A stretch of DNA of 64,000 nt, from the NCBI RefSeq assembly GCF_004361855.1, contig NZ_SNWQ01000007.1:248001-312000 (forward strand), given 5' to 3'. Position numbers and translations under genes: made by a program. Position 1 is the first letter of the stretch. Every line of letters begins with the position of its first letter. Below are positions 63,874-64,000 of the stretch, in pieces. This stretch comes from Kribbella caucasensis (lineage in GTDB: Bacteria > Actinomycetota > Actinomycetes > Propionibacteriales > Kribbellaceae). The notes beneath the pieces were generated by a model. It was not told where the DNA came from. It searched no databases and saw nothing but the letters and a program-made list of their open reading frames with translations.

Positions 63874-64000
63874 GTGGCGAATGACGAGCTGCTGATGATG
63901 AGCGGGATCGTCAAGGAGTTTCCGGGGGTGCGAGCGCTCGACGGTGTCGATCTCGAGGTACGCCGCGGTGAGGTGCACTGCCTGCTCGGCCAGAACGGCG
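63874..64000 (+). CDS. sugar ABC transporter ATP-binding protein, 3' truncated
   Basis: Only about 42 codons are in the window. The sequence [20 protein letters not shown] and then [11 protein letters not shown] (start of Walker A) is the N-terminus of RbsA/XylG-type ATPases that energise monosaccharide uptake. I chose GTG 63874 (GGAGGGG 8 nt upstream); GTG 63865 is possible. It probably continues into permease and binding-protein genes beyond the window. Confidence 0.88.
   Translation, partial: MANDELLMMSGIVKEFPGVRALDGVDLEVRRGEVHCLLGQNG

Overview
This is a very GC-rich chromosomal segment with GTG starts, ATGA-type gene overlaps, leaderless-looking promoters, LldR-like and ROK regulators and a degenerate PriA. 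These point to an actinobacterium. The mix of many secreted hydrolases and sugar-utilisation genes in a metK-priA and def-fmt-rsmB context best fits Nocardioidaceae or a relative such as Kribbella (inference; no 16S rRNA is in the window).

Layout. (1) 1-5.3 kb: end of an AlkZ-like winged-helix gene, a methyltransferase, metK and priA. (2) 5.3-10.4 kb: a divergent three-gene module of a TPR-CHAT protease-like protein, a small Cys-rich protein and a membrane protein. (3) 10.4-13.5 kb: an ArsR-type regulator and its divergent MFS transporter, a HAD hydrolase and a small protein. (4) 13.5-16.6 kb: a gene-free degenerate short-repeat array followed by a DUF222/HNH gene whose tail is encoded by eighteen 18-bp repeats. 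(5) 16.7-22.5 kb: a secreted lipoprotein and a C39-like peptidase, then def-fmt-rsmB. (6) 22.6-31.7 kb: two DMT transporters, a cysteine-desulfurase-like enzyme, and a glycoside module (Gfo/Idh oxidoreductase, GH36-like enzyme, ROK regulator, GH125). (7) 31.7-36.9 kb: an ABC-2 exporter with two NarL-type response regulators and a histidine kinase. (8) 36.9-47.0 kb: GntR/lldD lactate oxidation, a second kinase, a PNPOx/MFS pair, AlkB, a second Gfo/Idh protein, a DinB/pentapeptide protein and an amidohydrolase. (9) 47.1-55.4 kb: an accessory island. (10) 55.5-64 kb: a subtilase, YCII and dienelactone hydrolase genes, an unknown gene, a secreted GH71-like hydrolase divergent from a ROK regulator, and the first codons of a sugar ABC ATPase.

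The island at 47-55 kb holds two near-identical inverted fragments of an IS5-like transposase, an IS701 element, an orphan IS701-like end, a tRNA-Leu 3' remnant, small secreted proteins, and a 763-residue protein. That protein has the N-terminal signature of extracellular contractile injection system (eCIS) cargo and a C-terminal putative HNH-like toxin domain. No eCIS structural genes are visible here.

The two least ordinary systems are the CHAT module, whose downstream genes are linked by a stop-start-stop-start relay made by a triplicated start region, and the eCIS-cargo-like gene lying between invertible IS arms. A window-wide theme is short tandem duplication. It occurs around start codons (5.3 kb membrane gene, 35 kb kinase and regulator), as in-frame low-complexity insertions inside conserved enzymes (fmt, Gfo/Idh, amidohydrolase, GntR), and as the 13.7-14.5 kb array.
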